Shown here piece by piece: positions 55,039 through 63,458 of a stretch of 64,000 nt of DNA. Source of the DNA: Actinomycetes bacterium (GTDB lineage: Bacteria > Actinomycetota > Acidimicrobiia > Acidimicrobiales > Ilumatobacteraceae); NCBI GenBank assembly GCA_014190235.1, contig BJGC01000009.1:1-64000 (forward strand), read 5' to 3'. The notes under the pieces are model-generated. The model did not search any database. It saw nothing but the letters and a program-made list of their open reading frames with translations, and had not been told where the DNA came from. Positions within the stretch are counted from its first letter, which is position 1, and every line of letters begins with the position of its first letter. A program made the translations under genes and the position numbers.

Positions 55039-55578
55039 TTATTCGGATTGACCGACGCTGGTGACTTTGCCCCCAAAAAAAACCATCGCATCTGCCGTGG
55101 GGTCTGTGCTGATGAGATGTTCAACACGACCCACCACAAAATAATGATCGCCAACTTCGGTGACAGAATGAATCGTGCAGTCAATCCACGCTAGACAGCC
55201 ACCAAGAATGGGAGACCCGCTCGGAGCCGCGCTCCAATCGATTCCGGCAAAGCGATCATCTGCTTCTTTGGCAAATTTCCAGCACAACTCAGATTGCGCA
55301 CTTGACAAAACATTGACACAAAATGAACCACCGGCCTCGATGAGTGGCCACGATGTCGAATTTAGTCCCGGGAAAAAGCCAACAAGAGGCGGGTCAAGTG
55401 AAACAGAAGTAAACGAGCCGATCGTGATGCCGTGTGGCTCTGAGTGGGCGTCTAATCCTGTGACCACCACGACAGACGTCGGCACATGGGCAAGCACGGC
55501 GCGAAAGTGGGCGCTATCAAATGAACTCACCTTGCCACAATAGACAAACGCATCGCGTTCGTGCTGAATCCGACCCAC
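55039..55578 (-). CDS. Flavin reductase-domain protein
   Basis: A 179-residue FMN-binding flavin reductase-like protein. VVVVTGLDA, ITIGSFTSVSLDPPLVGFFPG and FCVNVLSS are the family core and the FMN phosphate site. It reduces flavin for a partner monooxygenase, not seen here. Adjacent to the MBL gene (1 bp gap). Confidence 0.88.
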   Translation of the reverse strand: MGRIQHERDAFVYCGKVSSFDSAHFRAVLAHVPTSVVVVTGLDAHSEPHGITIGSFTSVSLDPPLVGFFPGLNSTSWPLIEAGGSFCVNVLSSAQSELCWKFAKEADDRFAGIDWSAAPSGSPILGGCLAWIDCTIHSVTEVGDHYFVVGRVEHLISTDPTADAMVFFGGKVTSVGQSE

Positions 55579-55579
55579 A

Positions 55580-56422
55580 TCACTGCAAAGTCAGAGTCAT
55601 TCCCTCGGCGGCCACAATGACTTCAAGGCCCCCAGAAACTGGCGTTTTGGCAAGAGCATCAAGCGCGGAGTCGTGACGCAACGGATCATGATGAAACATC
55701 GCTAGTCGTTTGGCGCGACATTCTGTTGCCACCGTTATCGCAAAATCGGGTGTGCAGTGACCCCAATTGAACTTGCGCTGAAACTCCTCAGGGGTGTACT
55801 GCGAGTCGTGAATCAAAAGATCGCAATCGTCAACAAGTTCATGTACTGCTTTGATGACGGTGTGCGAACCATCGTACGGTTGCTGATGATCTGACAGATA
55901 AGCGACACTGATGCCACCGATCTCTACCCGAAAACCAAGTGTGTTTCCGACGTGGGGAATTTGTCGTGAGCGAACCTTGAACTCCCCGACCGAAAAATCA
56001 TTGTCGGCAAGATCGATGAATCGAAATGTGCCCGGAAAATTCATGATGCTTAGTGGGAACATCGGAGGTCGGATCATTTCGCCAATCGCAGTGTGCAGAG
56101 GAACGCCATCTTCTTGGGCGGGTCCATACACATCCAAGATGGCATCATCACGCATCATCGGCGCAAAAAATGGCAAGCCCTGCACATGGTCCCAATGCAG
56201 ATGTGATAACAGAGCGGTTCCGTGAAACGGCACTTGGTTCTGGCTGATCTCTTGACCAAAATATTGCAAGCCAGTTCCGAGATCAAGAATCAGAGGTTGC
56301 TGACCTGCAACGTGTAGTGAAACACACGATGTGTTTCCGCCGTAGCGGGCTGTCTCTGGACAATGACAAGGCGTTGAACCACGAACGCCACGAAACGTCA
56401 CATCCATGCTCATTGCCCCCAT
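55580..56422 (-). CDS. MBL-fold metallohydrolase
   Basis: A 280-residue zinc hydrolase. LSHLHWDHVQGLPFF is the HxHxDH motif; DSQYTPEE and the later HHDP supply the other ligands. It resembles RNase Z-like/PhnP phosphodiesterases. The ATG at 56422 follows TAGCGT by 8 nt; the longer frame would overlap the divergent hydrolase start. Confidence 0.85.
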   Translation of the reverse strand: MGAMSMDVTFRGVRGSTPCHCPETARYGGNTSCVSLHVAGQQPLILDLGTGLQYFGQEISQNQVPFHGTALLSHLHWDHVQGLPFFAPMMRDDAILDVYGPAQEDGVPLHTAIGEMIRPPMFPLSIMNFPGTFRFIDLADNDFSVGEFKVRSRQIPHVGNTLGFRVEIGGISVAYLSDHQQPYDGSHTVIKAVHELVDDCDLLIHDSQYTPEEFQRKFNWGHCTPDFAITVATECRAKRLAMFHHDPLRHDSALDALAKTPVSGGLEVIVAAEGMTLTLQ

Positions 56423-56525
56423 AGGATCCCACGCTAGACGGAGATCTCCTGTTATCGCTAGTGGATCATGGCGTGACGTGCGTCGCACTGATTGAGATGC
56501 TCGGGGGCTGAAGTACTCTTGCCCC

Positions 56526-57401
56526 ATGAACTCAATAAAGACAGGAGTTGTCTCAACTCGAGGTGTGGACTTTAGTTATCTCGAGTGCGGCAATGGCCCG
56601 CTTGCTCTGTGCCTTCATGGATTCCCTGACAGCGCCCACACCTGGAGATACCTGTTGCCAGAGCTTGCCGCTGCCGGGTTTCGTGCCGTTGCGCCGTTTA
56701 CTCGCGGTTACGCCCCAACGAGTATTCCAGCCGACGGCTACTACCAAACAGGTGCTCTCTCGGCTGATGCAAATGCTCTTCACGAAGTACTTGGCGCAAA
56801 CTCAGATGCGGTCATCATCGGACATGACTGGGGTGCAATGACCGTCTTTGGTGCTGCTGTGCACGAGCCACAACGCTGGCGCAGTGTCGTCGGAATGGCA
56901 GTGCCGCCAGGACCAACCGTCGGAGTTGCATTCATGAACAATCTTGCTCAAGTGAAACGCAGTTGGTACATGTTCTTTTTTCAACACGCTCTTTCAGACA
57001 TTGTTGTCACGGCAAACGACTCAGCATTTATTGACATGTTGTGGGAAGACTGGTCACCAGGATTTGATGGAAGCGCTGATATCGCCCACGTCAAAGATTG
57101 TTTGCGCGATCCGGCCAATCTCTCAGCAGCACTCGGGTATTACCGCGCCACACTTGGCGACGCAAAACATGATCCAGCACTCGAGGACATCCAAAATGCA
57201 ACATCACAAGTTCCTACGCAACCGACGCTCTATCTGCACGGAGTAAACGACGGATGCATGGGTGCAGAAGTTGCTGAATCAACACGATTGTTCTGTCCAA
57301 CTGTTACCACTCACCTCGTCGAAGATGCTGGCCACTTCTTGCAACTCGAACAACCTGTCGTTGTCAACAAGTTAATTGTTGATTGGGTTACGGCAAAGTA
57401 A
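56526..57401 (+). CDS. Alpha/beta hydrolase, epoxide hydrolase-like
   Basis: A 291-residue hydrolase with an Asp nucleophile in GHDWGAMTV, the HGFPDS oxyanion loop, an acid Asp in HGVNDGC and His in AGHFLQLEQP. The Asp nucleophile fits epoxide hydrolases or dehalogenases, not esterases. TACTCT ends 6 nt before the ATG. Convergent 14-bp overlap with mutY. A second epoxide-type enzyme is at 34059. Confidence 0.85.
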   Translation: MNSIKTGVVSTRGVDFSYLECGNGPLALCLHGFPDSAHTWRYLLPELAAAGFRAVAPFTRGYAPTSIPADGYYQTGALSADANALHEVLGANSDAVIIGHDWGAMTVFGAAVHEPQRWRSVVGMAVPPGPTVGVAFMNNLAQVKRSWYMFFFQHALSDIVVTANDSAFIDMLWEDWSPGFDGSADIAHVKDCLRDPANLSAALGYYRATLGDAKHDPALEDIQNATSQVPTQPTLYLHGVNDGCMGAEVAESTRLFCPTVTTHLVEDAGHFLQLEQPVVVNKLIVDWVTAK

Positions 57402-58296
57402 ATAACCCTTTGTCATGACTCAATAAACCATCCGAAAGAAGAGATTCGATCAATCGCTGAGCGCGCGCAGGATCGTGTTCGAGTTGCATTGCCTCAACGA
57501 CGTCTGCATGCGATAATTCGTTCTTAATCGCGGCCTTCATTGCTCGCCCGCGCGCTTGTCGATCTGATCCTTCGAATCGCGATTGAGGTTTCGAGGTGCC
57601 TGCAGTTGCGGGCGCCGGATCCGGAGAGTCTGGCCCTCCGCGCCACACGCAAATATCTTGCACCACACACTGCGAACACTTTGGCGAACGGGCTACACAA
57701 ACGTGCGCGCCAAAATCCATCATCACTTGGTTCCACTCCCACGACAATCCCATGGGCAGAAGTTCATCAGCGCGTTCTTGTAACTCACGTGCTTTTAATG
57801 GCACGCCTTTTATTCGAGCGATAATACGAGCAACATTGGTGTCAACGACGGCTACATCTTGACGGTATGCAAACGACAACACTGCCCGCGCTGTATACGC
57901 GCCAACTCCTGGCAACGCCAACATCGCTTCAAGCGTGTCGGGTACTTCGCCGCCATGATGTGTATAAATTATTTGCGCAGATGCTTGCAAATTGCGACAG
58001 CGCCGCGGATATCCCAACCCGTGCCATAATGCGAGTGCGTCACCTAACGATGCCTCTGCTAGCGATTGTGGCGTTGGAAAGCGTTCGATAAATGCTTCAT
58101 ACTTGGGTAAGACGCGTGCCACCGAAGTCTGCTGCAACATCACTTCACTCACAAATACACACCACGCATTATTTGTTCTGCGCCACGGTAGATCGCGTAG
58201 TTCGCTACTTCCCCACCGCAAAAGAGCAGTGGTGATTTGGTCGTTTAGAGACTCGTTTGACAAATGTTTAAGAAGACCACACGTCTTGGCCGTCAT
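57388..58296 (-). CDS. mutY: A/G-specific adenine glycosylase
   Basis: Removes adenine mispaired with 8-oxoguanine. SEVMLQQTSV holds the catalytic Glu, PGVGAYTARAVLSFA the HhH and Lys-type region with VDTNVARI the Asp, and CVARSPKCSQCVVQDIC (Cx6Cx2Cx5C) the 4Fe-4S cluster. At 302 residues the usual Nudix-like C-terminal lesion-recognition domain is absent; the tail is a short helical segment. Start overlaps the MaoC gene by 29 bp. Confidence 0.92.
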   Translation of the reverse strand: MTAKTCGLLKHLSNESLNDQITTALLRWGSSELRDLPWRRTNNAWCVFVSEVMLQQTSVARVLPKYEAFIERFPTPQSLAEASLGDALALWHGLGYPRRCRNLQASAQIIYTHHGGEVPDTLEAMLALPGVGAYTARAVLSFAYRQDVAVVDTNVARIIARIKGVPLKARELQERADELLPMGLSWEWNQVMMDFGAHVCVARSPKCSQCVVQDICVWRGGPDSPDPAPATAGTSKPQSRFEGSDRQARGRAMKAAIKNELSHADVVEAMQLEHDPARAQRLIESLLSDGLLSHDKGLFTLP

Positions 58297-58783
58297 GAGG
58301 TCGACGACGCTGCGGGGCAAACTCTCGTTTCCAGACCATCACACGACGACGGAAATAACAGACTTCCTTGCCTTCTTGGTTGAATCCTTTTGTTTCGACA
58401 GTCACGATTCCGCGATCATTTTTTGATTTGCTTTCTTGTACCTCAAGTACTCGCGTTTCTGCGTGAATAGTGTCGCCATGAAAAGTTGGAAACTTGTGCT
58501 GCAAGGTCTCTACTTCAAGATTGGCAATTGCCGCACCGCTGACGTCAGGAACGCTCATGCCCAAGACAAGTGAATACACTAAATTTCCGACAACCACGTT
58601 TTTACCCTGCACGCTTTGAGCAGCGAACCAATCGTTGGTGTGTAGCGGATGATGATTCATCGTTATCATGCAAAAGAGATGATCGTCGTATTCTGTAATG
58701 GTCTTACCTGGCCAGTGTCGATACACATCACCGACTACAAAGTCTTCTAGGCATCGACCAAAGGGGCGTTCGTATGTTGTCAC
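58268..58783 (-). CDS. MaoC-family hydratase, mesaconyl-CoA hydratase-like
   Basis: A 171-residue hot-dog hydratase. TEYDDHLFCMITMNHHPLHTND has the Asp and His of the MaoC active site, and NLVYSLVLGMSVPDVSG follows. In the ethylmalonyl-CoA clusters of actinobacteria a MaoC of this clade sits beside methylsuccinyl-CoA dehydrogenase and a CoA-ester lyase, both found at 61-64 kb. Coupled to the upstream gene by GTGA; TATCGT ends 7 nt before its GTG. Confidence 0.88.
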   Translation of the reverse strand: MTTYERPFGRCLEDFVVGDVYRHWPGKTITEYDDHLFCMITMNHHPLHTNDWFAAQSVQGKNVVVGNLVYSLVLGMSVPDVSGAAIANLEVETLQHKFPTFHGDTIHAETRVLEVQESKSKNDRGIVTVETKGFNQEGKEVCYFRRRVMVWKREFAPQRRRPHDGQDVWSS

Positions 58784-59979
58784 GACTCTGACGATAGTTC
58801 AGGAGACTCGACACCCCCTGAGTCATCCCCTGAATACTCCAACTCGTCCTTGCTTACCGTTGGTCGCACGAACTGCCCTGTGCGATCTTTGGGCGCAAAA
58901 CGCTCAACCCAGTCAACATTGCTCACCCCTCGGGCAACCTCACGTTTGAGCAGCGCGGGCATAGGTCCTAGCCTCTTCATTCGCTCAATAGAAAACGGCC
59001 CAACTCGGAGTGACAAATAGCAAAGCCATCCCACAAGAATGGGTAACCAGAACTGCGCCACTCGATATGACAATACGCTCACGGTGGCAATGGTTCTTGT
59101 CAGCCCAAAGCCCACCAATGTAGGAATGTAGATACCTTCCACAATGCCAAGACCACCTGGTGTTATCGGAATCACTGCCATCACATTGGCTAAACCAAAA
59201 GCCACGATGAGACCATCAAAGCGAAGCGAACCACCAAACGCATTAATCATCACCCACAGCGACGCACCGTCAAGAATCCAATTGACTGTCGCCCATCCAA
59301 CAACTCGAATCAACAATTTGTGATCAGCAGCAAGAAGTTCAATACGCATTCCAAGATGTTGCAAAACATCAGCGACACGCTCTTCGTCATAACGCACTCT
59401 GCGCGCCATTTTGCGAACCATTCGCTCGGAGCGACCTTGTCCTTCGACTAAACCAAATACTAAGAAGGCAGCAAATGCCATCAATAGAACACCGATAATT
59501 GCAGCGGTGCCGTAGATCGGGTTTACTCCCCGACCAGGAATTGAAATGATAAGACCTAGCCACAAGATGACATTGAGCATTAGTGCAGAACCAATACCTG
59601 CCGTTGCTAGAGCAAATCCGGCATCTGGTCCTGCGATTCCACAGGTCGTGAGCAGGCGGTATCCCAGTGCAGAACTCGCAGCACTGCCGCCAGGCATTAT
59701 GTTGCCGAGCGCTTTTGTGCTGAGCTGAATTCGAAACAAACGAGTTGTGCTTATTTTTGATGATTCATGGCCTAAGGCAGCGCGAGTAAGAAGTGTGTAT
59801 GCCAACAGTGAAAAACCCTGTAAGCCGATTCCAACGAACAACATTCCTGGATCAACTTCAGACAACTGATCGATTGCCGCACGAAAACCCGGAACGAGTG
59901 GCAACACAAAGAAATAGATCACCGCAAAGAGCGAGACCATCTTGGCCGTGCGTAAATACTTCAGTCTTTGCCTAGGCAC
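58780..59979 (-). CDS. Lysylphosphatidylglycerol-synthetase-TM (UPF0104) family protein
   Basis: A 399-residue membrane protein with about eight TM helices, including the LPG_synthase_TM features FRIQLSTKALGNIMPGG and ITPGGLGIVEGIY. Proteins of this family are flippase- or synthase-like and act on membrane lipids or glycans. GTG start overlaps the upstream stop; the Asp/Glu-rich tail is cytosolic. Substrate unknown. Confidence 0.85.
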   Translation of the reverse strand: MPRQRLKYLRTAKMVSLFAVIYFFVLPLVPGFRAAIDQLSEVDPGMLFVGIGLQGFSLLAYTLLTRAALGHESSKISTTRLFRIQLSTKALGNIMPGGSAASSALGYRLLTTCGIAGPDAGFALATAGIGSALMLNVILWLGLIISIPGRGVNPIYGTAAIIGVLLMAFAAFLVFGLVEGQGRSERMVRKMARRVRYDEERVADVLQHLGMRIELLAADHKLLIRVVGWATVNWILDGASLWVMINAFGGSLRFDGLIVAFGLANVMAVIPITPGGLGIVEGIYIPTLVGFGLTRTIATVSVLSYRVAQFWLPILVGWLCYLSLRVGPFSIERMKRLGPMPALLKREVARGVSNVDWVERFAPKDRTGQFVRPTVSKDELEYSGDDSGGVESPELSSES

Positions 59980-61024
59980 GCTCTCTACTTTTACCTACGC
60001 GGGGTGTCGAAATAGGGAATGCCCCAATAACAGACAGTAAATGTTGCGTGAGCGCATCGCGTTTCGCTGCATCTGTTTTGCCGAGGCGCACTAACACAAG
60101 GTCTCGATTTGGAATCACCCATGTGTATTGTCCTTCATATCCCAGCGCAACAAGGCTGTCTGGCTCACTTGGCCATGTCCACCAATGCGATCCGTAACAA
60201 AAACCATTGTCTGGATCATAGGCGCTGAAGTTTCTTGCGTGATTCACCCAATTGACTGGCAAGATGCGTTTATCATCAACCATTCCGTCGTTGAGATACA
60301 AGTGCCCAAATTTGGCAAAGTCTCGCGCACTGGCAAAGACATACGAAGAGCCAACAAACGTTCCGGCTAAATCAAACCTCGCTGTCGCAGTGCTCATTCC
60401 CAAGACATCAAATAACCTTTGCTGCAAGAGTTTCGTCATTTGATCGGTGCTACCAGTAGTTTCACCAATTGCACGTGCCAATATGTGCGTGACGATATTT
60501 GTTGTTCCAGAGGAGTACAACCAGTGTGATCCTGGTTCATGCTCAAGCAACTTCGCTCTTGCGAATGCCGCATTATTGTCACTGCCACTACCAAATAACA
60601 TGTCAATGACATCGGACGATGTGTCGTCAACGTAATCTTCAATCCACGACAAACCCGAGCGCATTTCTAAGAGATGCTGTGTTGTGATTCGGCACCGGTC
60701 ATCGCGTGACCACTCTGGCAATGCAGTTGGCGCATCAACATCAAGCAGGCCGTCACCCACTGTTATGCCCACGAGTGCATGAGTGATGCTCTTGGCCATC
60801 GACCATGAGATGAGAGTGCTGTCAGCATCGACTCCCGGCCCATACGCCTCTGCCACGACCTTGCCCCGATGCACTGCGACGATGGCCTGCGTTTCGCCGA
60901 GGGCTTCTGGCTGACTCAAGAGGTGCGCTATTTGGGCATCAAGTATTCGTCGATCGACGTCGGCGTCAGGCGCACTCGTGGCCCACTCAAACGATGTTGC
61001 GTCGCCACTGGACGATTCAGGCAT
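59972..61024 (-). CDS. Serine hydrolase of the beta-lactamase class C family
   Basis: A 350-residue hydrolase. SWSMAKSITHAL carries SxxK and WLYSSGTTN the YxN/YSS motif; WTWPSEP and GYEGQYTWV follow. No signal peptide is evident, so it is probably a cytosolic esterase/6-aminohexanoate-hydrolase type rather than a secreted beta-lactamase. TAGTCT ends 6 nt before the ATG. Confidence 0.9.
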   Translation of the reverse strand: MPESSSGDATSFEWATSAPDADVDRRILDAQIAHLLSQPEALGETQAIVAVHRGKVVAEAYGPGVDADSTLISWSMAKSITHALVGITVGDGLLDVDAPTALPEWSRDDRCRITTQHLLEMRSGLSWIEDYVDDTSSDVIDMLFGSGSDNNAAFARAKLLEHEPGSHWLYSSGTTNIVTHILARAIGETTGSTDQMTKLLQQRLFDVLGMSTATARFDLAGTFVGSSYVFASARDFAKFGHLYLNDGMVDDKRILPVNWVNHARNFSAYDPDNGFCYGSHWWTWPSEPDSLVALGYEGQYTWVIPNRDLVLVRLGKTDAAKRDALTQHLLSVIGAFPISTPRVGKSRERA

Positions 61025-61122
61025 ACTTTCAGACTAGGCGCGACCATCGTCACGCCTGTCCATCAGAGAAAATCCCATGAGAGTGCTAGTTCTTGCGCGT
61101 CCCCTCACTAGCGTTTAGTGCC

Positions 61123-62730
61123 ATGACAACTGTGCAACCTCCCGACCTACAAGGCGCCGCTCAGGCAATTGCTATCGCGAAAGAAATGGTCGCAACTGCA
61201 ATCACCACGCTCTCTTTGGCAGGCGGCCCAGACAGCAATCAAACACTTGCCTATGATCTCGCCCACACGGCAGCAGCAGTTGAAACTGCGCGATCAATGC
61301 TTGACTACGGTGCAAAAGGAGACCTCGAAGGTCGCATCACATGTGCGTTCACCGCCGACATGGTGCATGAACTTGTGTCTCGACTTATTGGTCGCGAAAA
61401 AATGTGGGGCGTCGACCCCGCTGCTATTGCTAGTACTCATGATTTTGTTGCCACATATCGTGCACCAGAGTTCTTGGCGACTCTTGCAGACACACCGGGA
61501 CCTCGTCATCTTGATAGTGATTTCGAAATGGTACAAGACACTTTCCGACTATTTGCTAACAAAGTAATTGCCCCAGAAGCAGAGCATGTACACCGATTCA
61601 ACGGTGATGTTCCAGAACACATCATCTCTGGACTTGCAGATATCGGAGCCTTCGGATTGAGCGTGCCATCTGAATACGGTGGCTTTAGCGAAGGTGGCGA
61701 AGGCGAATACATGGCATCAGTCATTGCAACAGAAGAACTCTCACGGGCATCATTAGGAATTGGTGGTTCGCTCATCACGCGACCAGAAATTTTGACACGA
61801 GCCCTTGTCAAAGGCGGAACAGAAGAACAAAAACATGAGTGGTTGCCAAAGTTGGCAACTGCAGAAGTCATGGCGGCAGTCGCAGTGACCGAACCCGACT
61901 ACGGAAGCGATGTTGCCGGAATTAAAACCACTGGTGCACCTGCAAAGAACTCTGCTGGTGAAGACGGCTGGGTGATTAATGGCGTCAAGACATGGTGCAC
62001 ATTTGCGGCACGTGCAAACGTGCTGATGCTCCTTGCGCGTACGAACCCCGATCGATCACTCACCCATCGCGGACTGAGTCTGTTCATTGTTCCAAAGCCA
62101 CAAGGTGATTCGCACGGTTTTGTCTTTCATCAAGATGGTGGCGGACGCATGGAGGGTCGCCCAATTGACACCATCGGATACCGCGGCATGCATTCATATG
62201 AAATCGCAATTGAAAATTGGTGGGTTCCTGCTGACAATTTAATTGGTGGTGAAGCAGGGCTAGGCAAAGGGTTTTATTTGCAAATGGAAGGTTTCGAAAA
62301 CGGTCGACTTCAAACAGCAGCGCGTGCTGTCGGAGTCATGCAAGCCGCATACGAAGCCGCACTTGATTACGCAAATAACCGCGCCGTATTTGGTGAGAAC
62401 ATCTTTAACTTCGAACTCACAAAAGTAAAACTTGGACGCATGGCGATGGTGATTCAAGGGTCACGTCAATTTTCTTACTCTGTTGCCAGCCTCATGGGCA
62501 AAGGCGAAGGCGCGATGGAAGCCAGCATGGTCAAGGCCTACGTATGTAAAGCAGCCGAATGGGTGACGCGCGAAGCGCTACAGATTCACGGTGGCTATGG
62601 CTATGCAGAGGAATACTCTGTGAGTCGTCTCTATGTAGACGCTCGAGTGTTGTCGATTTTTGAAGGCGCAGACGAAACACTGTGTCTGAAAGTTATTGCA
62701 CGCCGTTTAATCGAGTCACAAAACAAGTAA
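61123..62730 (+). CDS. mcd: (2S)-methylsuccinyl-CoA dehydrogenase-like
   Basis: An acyl-CoA dehydrogenase of 535 residues, with a roughly 150-residue N-terminal helical extension absent from ordinary ACADs but present in Mcd. GVKTWCTFAARANVLML, YRGMHSYEIAIENWWVPADN and GFYLQMEGFENGRLQTAARA, then ASMVKAYVCKAAEWVTREALQIHGGYGYAEEY, match Rhodobacter Mcd closely from memory. It oxidises methylsuccinyl-CoA to mesaconyl-CoA in the ethylmalonyl-CoA pathway. TAGCGT ends 8 nt before the ATG. Its 3' end overlaps the HAD gene by 15 bp. Confidence 0.88.
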   Translation: MTTVQPPDLQGAAQAIAIAKEMVATAITTLSLAGGPDSNQTLAYDLAHTAAAVETARSMLDYGAKGDLEGRITCAFTADMVHELVSRLIGREKMWGVDPAAIASTHDFVATYRAPEFLATLADTPGPRHLDSDFEMVQDTFRLFANKVIAPEAEHVHRFNGDVPEHIISGLADIGAFGLSVPSEYGGFSEGGEGEYMASVIATEELSRASLGIGGSLITRPEILTRALVKGGTEEQKHEWLPKLATAEVMAAVAVTEPDYGSDVAGIKTTGAPAKNSAGEDGWVINGVKTWCTFAARANVLMLLARTNPDRSLTHRGLSLFIVPKPQGDSHGFVFHQDGGGRMEGRPIDTIGYRGMHSYEIAIENWWVPADNLIGGEAGLGKGFYLQMEGFENGRLQTAARAVGVMQAAYEAALDYANNRAVFGENIFNFELTKVKLGRMAMVIQGSRQFSYSVASLMGKGEGAMEASMVKAYVCKAAEWVTREALQIHGGYGYAEEYSVSRLYVDARVLSIFEGADETLCLKVIARRLIESQNK

Positions 62731-63399
62731 CTCGGTTAGCGAGCTAATCACTGTCGCATTGCACGCCGGAGAGTCACCATCTGGGTCTACTAAATACGGC
62801 ATGAGTCCTGCTGCTAACGAGCCTTCGACGTCCATCATCACGGAGTCACCCACATAGGCGATGTTGGCTCGTTCGATTCCTGGAAAAAATGGCAATGCGA
62901 AATCAAATATTTTGGGATCTGGTTTTGCAACGCCAACAATATGACTGTCAATAATGCACCGCATTGGAGCGCCACGACCTGCACCGACTTGACACACGCC
63001 ACTTCGCAATAATATTTCCTCGATCTGTCCACTCGCATTGCTCACTACTCCAATGGGCATTCCGGCATCGTGTAATGCCATCAACGCTGACGCACTGTGA
63101 GCTATCGGATAGCGCCACAAATATGCACTTCTGGTTCGAGCAAGGACAGCACTCGCAACTGCACAATCTGCTTCGGGTACTCCGACATGTCGAACATAGG
63201 CCTCGTTATACGTCGACCAATCAGACTCAAGGGATCGTGTTCGGGATTTGGCAGCCATGCCCACGTAGTGCGCCCTCACATACTGCTCAATGGGCGCTGT
63301 CGCGCCATAAAACTCAAGGAGCGGAGCCAGTACGGTTGGGTCTGGCAGCACAAGCACGCCTCCGGCGTCAAACAAAATTGCCTCAATTTGCGATCCCAT
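62716..63399 (-). CDS. HAD-superfamily hydrolase
   Basis: A 227-residue phosphatase-like protein. ILFDAGGVLVLPD has the nucleophile Asp but Ala where the acid/base Asp (DxDxT/V) is expected, IGVVSNASG is motif II, GVAKPDPKIFDFAL motif III and YVGDSVMMDVEG motif IV. The DAG variant is known in some HADs, but catalysis may be reduced. TATCCT ends 7 nt before the ATG. Confidence 0.88.
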   Translation of the reverse strand: MGSQIEAILFDAGGVLVLPDPTVLAPLLEFYGATAPIEQYVRAHYVGMAAKSRTRSLESDWSTYNEAYVRHVGVPEADCAVASAVLARTRSAYLWRYPIAHSASALMALHDAGMPIGVVSNASGQIEEILLRSGVCQVGAGRGAPMRCIIDSHIVGVAKPDPKIFDFALPFFPGIERANIAYVGDSVMMDVEGSLAAGLMPYLVDPDGDSPACNATVISSLTELLVL

Positions 63400-63446
63400 C
63401 TACATCAGGATAGGTCCACTGCCTCGCAAAGACCGCTGATTCCTTC

Positions 63447-63452
63447 TACGCT
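63447..63452 (+). promoter_or_regulatory. Leaderless -10 element of the CoA-ester lyase gene
   Basis: TACGCT ends 6 nt before the GTG at 63459 and decides that start over an in-place GTG at 63457 in another frame. Confidence 0.55.
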
Positions 63453-63458
63453 CTAGGT

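Noticed and set aside
59972-61024. Antibiotic-resistance beta-lactamase
   Set aside because: No signal peptide and the family includes many esterases and amidases; resistance cannot be claimed.
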